NCBI GenBank assembly: GCA_043820045.1
Contig: JBDREF010000333.1
Span: forward strand, 1 to 6,921
Source: JBDREF01 sp043820045
GTDB lineage: Bacteria; Planctomycetota; Phycisphaerae; Sedimentisphaerales; Anaerobacaceae
Reading direction: 5' to 3'
Length of the DNA: 6,921 nucleotides
In this document: in pieces, positions 5,174 to 6,921 of the stretch
Numbering within the stretch: the stretch's first letter is position 1
Layout: every line of letters starts with the position of its first letter
Notes under the pieces: model-generated
Seen by the model: the letters and a program-made list of their open reading frames with translations, nothing else
Told to the model about the DNA's origin: nothing
The model's database searches: none
Made by a program: the position numbers and the translations under genes

Positions 5174-6037
5174 CTATTCTTTTGCCGGCGGGGCCAAATA
5201 CTGAAAGAACTCCGAATCGCTCGGCAAAACGATAGTTGTCCCCTCGCCGAGCGATTTGCCGTAAGCTTCCAAAGTGCGGACAAATGAATAAAACTCAAGG
5301 TCCTTTTCATAAGCCTGGGCGTATATTTTGACGGCCTCGGCGTCACCTTCGCCTTTAGTTTTCTCGGCCTGCATGTAGCTATCTGCAAGCAGGATTGTCT
5401 TTTCTTTGTCGGTCTCGGCCCTAATCTTCACAGCCTCCTCCTCGCCTTCGGAGCGATATTTTTTTGCGATTCTCTCCCTTTCGGCCCTCATTCGGTCATA
5501 GACCGATTGTCTAACCTCCTGCGGCAGGTCAGCCCGCTTAATTCGCACATCGATGACCTGGATTCCAAAGTCGCCGGCTTTTTGGTTGCACTGCTCGGCT
5601 ACCTTGTCCATTATTTCCTCGCGGTTAACTGAGACTATTTCCGTCAAGGTGTGCCTGGCAATCTCTTCGCGCAATTCAGAAAAGACGATATCATCCAGTC
5701 TTTCCTGGGCGCCGGACTCGTTTGCCACGGTTTGGTAGAATTTGAGCGGGTCGATGATTTTCCACCGGGCATAGTTATCAATAACCAGATACTTCTTGTC
5801 GTCGGTCATAATATTTGCCGCAGCGGCGTCATATTCCAAAACCCTGGCTTCAAATCTGCGCACTTTTTGAATTAGTGGAATCTTGAAATGCAGGCCTGGT
5901 TGGTTTACATCTCTTATGGGTTTTCCCAATTGAGTGACAATGACCTGTTCGGTTTCATCTACAGCGAACACTGAAGCAGCTAATACCGCTGCAATTATCA
6001 CGATTATTACAATCCCAATAATAACGTTTCTATTCAT
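5174..6037 (-). CDS. hflC: HflC, SPFH/band-7 regulator of the FtsH protease
   Basis: This 287-residue protein forms, with HflK, the membrane-anchored periplasmic ring complex that associates with the FtsH protease and modulates degradation of membrane proteins. A membrane helix at about 4-25 is followed by the SPFH domain (TEQVIVTQLGKPI at 29-41, PGLHFKIPLIQKV at 47-59). The long helical region contains RMRAERERIAKKYRSEGEEEA (about 182-202) and GEGDAEAVKIYAQAY (229-243). The conserved end is FYSFVRTLEAY (249-259) and SDSEFFQYL (273-281). These match HflC rather than general stomatins. GGAGG within the end of hflK, five bases before the ATG at 6037, serves as its ribosome binding site. The two-base gap to hflK indicates translational coupling. 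Length is close to that of known HflC. Confidence 0.95.
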   Translation of the reverse strand: MNRNVIIGIVIIVIIAAVLAASVFAVDETEQVIVTQLGKPIRDVNQPGLHFKIPLIQKVRRFEARVLEYDAAAANIMTDDKKYLVIDNYARWKIIDPLKFYQTVANESGAQERLDDIVFSELREEIARHTLTEIVSVNREEIMDKVAEQCNQKAGDFGIQVIDVRIKRADLPQEVRQSVYDRMRAERERIAKKYRSEGEEEAVKIRAETDKEKTILLADSYMQAEKTKGEGDAEAVKIYAQAYEKDLEFYSFVRTLEAYGKSLGEGTTIVLPSDSEFFQYLAPPAKE

Positions 6038-6039
6038 TT

Positions 6040-6921
6040 TTACCTCCGGGTTTCCGGGTTTGGATTTTGCGGTGTATTGCTAAACGGGGCGCCCTCAAGG
6101 GGCAAAAGCTTAAGCAGGCCGTCTGAAGTCTCGGAATCTATCACAAACTTTTTGATGCCCGGGAGTACTTGCTCCATCATTTCCAAATATAGTCGCGTTC
6201 GAGTTACATCTTTTGCCTTTTCGTACTCATTAAGCACGGCCAAGAATTTCGCCACATCGCCCTGGGCCTTTTTTGTTTTCTCTTCCTTGTAAGCCTCCGC
6301 CGCAAGAACTAAGCTCCTGGCCTCTCCGCGCGCCTTTGGGATTATGTCCTCTTTATAGCCTTCAGCTTCCTGGATCAATTTGTCCTTATCCTCCTTGGCG
6401 CTGACCACGTCGCTGAATGACGATGCGACTTCTTTCGGCGGCTGGACGGTCTGAAGTTTAACCTCGGTTATTCGAATACCACTTTCGTATCCATCGACTA
6501 TTTCCTGAAGGAGTTCTAAGACGTCGATTTCCACCTGGAGTTTTTCTGTGATGAGCACATCGTCAATCGGCCTCTGCCCGACAACCTGTCGCAGGGCCAC
6601 TTCGGCTGCGTCCTTAATTGTGCCCTGCGGCCCCTCCAGACTGCGCACGTTGAACAGATAGTCAGCAGGGTCCTTTATTTTATACTGGACTGTGATTTGC
6701 GCATCGATAATTTGCTCGTCGCCGCTAAGCATCAGCGACTCTTCGGGGTGGAACCTGTACCTTGCCGGTGGGCCCTGGCTAATGGTCTCAAAGCCGATTT
6801 CTATTCGCCGTGCCTGCTGTATCTTGGGTTTGTCGACTTTTTCGATTGGGCTTGGCAAGCAGTAATGCGGACCCGGCTCAGTAATCCTTACAAACTTGCC
6901 AAATCGGCGCACCACACCCTG
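6040..6921 (-). CDS. hflK: HflK, SPFH/band-7 partner of HflC (5' end outside window)
   Basis: The visible 293 residues cover the protein from the start of the SPFH domain to the C terminus. The membrane helix and N-terminal tail lie beyond the right edge. The first visible residues, QGVVRRFGKFVRITEPGPHY, are the classic start of the domain, so the GTG at 6915 is internal, not a start. Further HflK signatures are MLSGDEQIIDAQITVQYKI (64-82), ADYLFNVRS (86-94), the PPKEVASSFSDVVSAKEDKD stretch (161-180), IIPKARGEA (193-201) and TRTRLYLEMMEQVL (240-253). The helical arm ends in a short Pro/Asn-rich tail (NTPQNPNPETRR). It pairs with the downstream HflC to form the FtsH-associated complex. The operon promoter is not in the window. 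Confidence 0.95.
   Translation of the reverse strand, partial: QGVVRRFGKFVRITEPGPHYCLPSPIEKVDKPKIQQARRIEIGFETISQGPPARYRFHPEESLMLSGDEQIIDAQITVQYKIKDPADYLFNVRSLEGPQGTIKDAAEVALRQVVGQRPIDDVLITEKLQVEIDVLELLQEIVDGYESGIRITEVKLQTVQPPKEVASSFSDVVSAKEDKDKLIQEAEGYKEDIIPKARGEARSLVLAAEAYKEEKTKKAQGDVAKFLAVLNEYEKAKDVTRTRLYLEMMEQVLPGIKKFVIDSETSDGLLKLLPLEGAPFSNTPQNPNPETRR

Overview
The window looks like chromosomal DNA from a free-living Gram-negative-type bacterium of moderately high GC. My best guess is the Planctomycetota or a related PVC lineage (Phycisphaerae-like). This is inference from gene content: a Tat-exported TIM-barrel sugar isomerase/epimerase-like protein, a ParA of the 'MDPQSHCAVGLAVPE' type, a sigma-54 promoter and HflK/HflC. 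No rRNA or marker gene is present to settle it. I see no tRNA, insertion sequence, CRISPR array or phage gene.

Layout, left to right. (1) Positions 1-366, minus strand: the N-terminal part of a ParA/Soj-type ATPase that runs off the left edge. (2) 367-814: a non-coding region with a clean inverted repeat at 605-623 and a possible sigma-70 promoter at 693-720. (3) 815-1702, plus: a Tat-exported sugar phosphate isomerase/epimerase-like TIM barrel. (4) 1703-2181: non-coding, with a cluster of GC-rich hairpins and G-runs just after the isomerase gene and a strong minus-strand terminator at 2094-2137. (5) 2182-2625, minus: an Hsp20 small heat-shock protein. Its upstream region carries a textbook sigma-54 (RpoN) -24/-12 element, and about 110-130 bases upstream of the predicted start of transcription two near-identical imperfect dyads 20 bp apart. 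(6) 2912-5102, plus: an apparent operon of a nucleotidyltransferase-fold protein, a TPM-domain (YgcG/Psb32-like) membrane protein and a LemA protein. (7) 5174-6921, minus: hflC and the 3' part of hflK, running off the right edge and convergent with the LemA operon.

Taken together, the right two thirds is a cell-envelope and protein-quality neighbourhood: a cytosolic holdase chaperone (Hsp20), a TPM-LemA membrane pair, and the HflK-HflC SPFH complex known to control the membrane protease FtsH. That the genes share a physiological role is inference from proximity. The most interesting non-coding signal is the sigma-54 control of hsp20, with a candidate activator-binding site that also lies upstream of the divergent nucleotidyltransferase-TPM-LemA operon.
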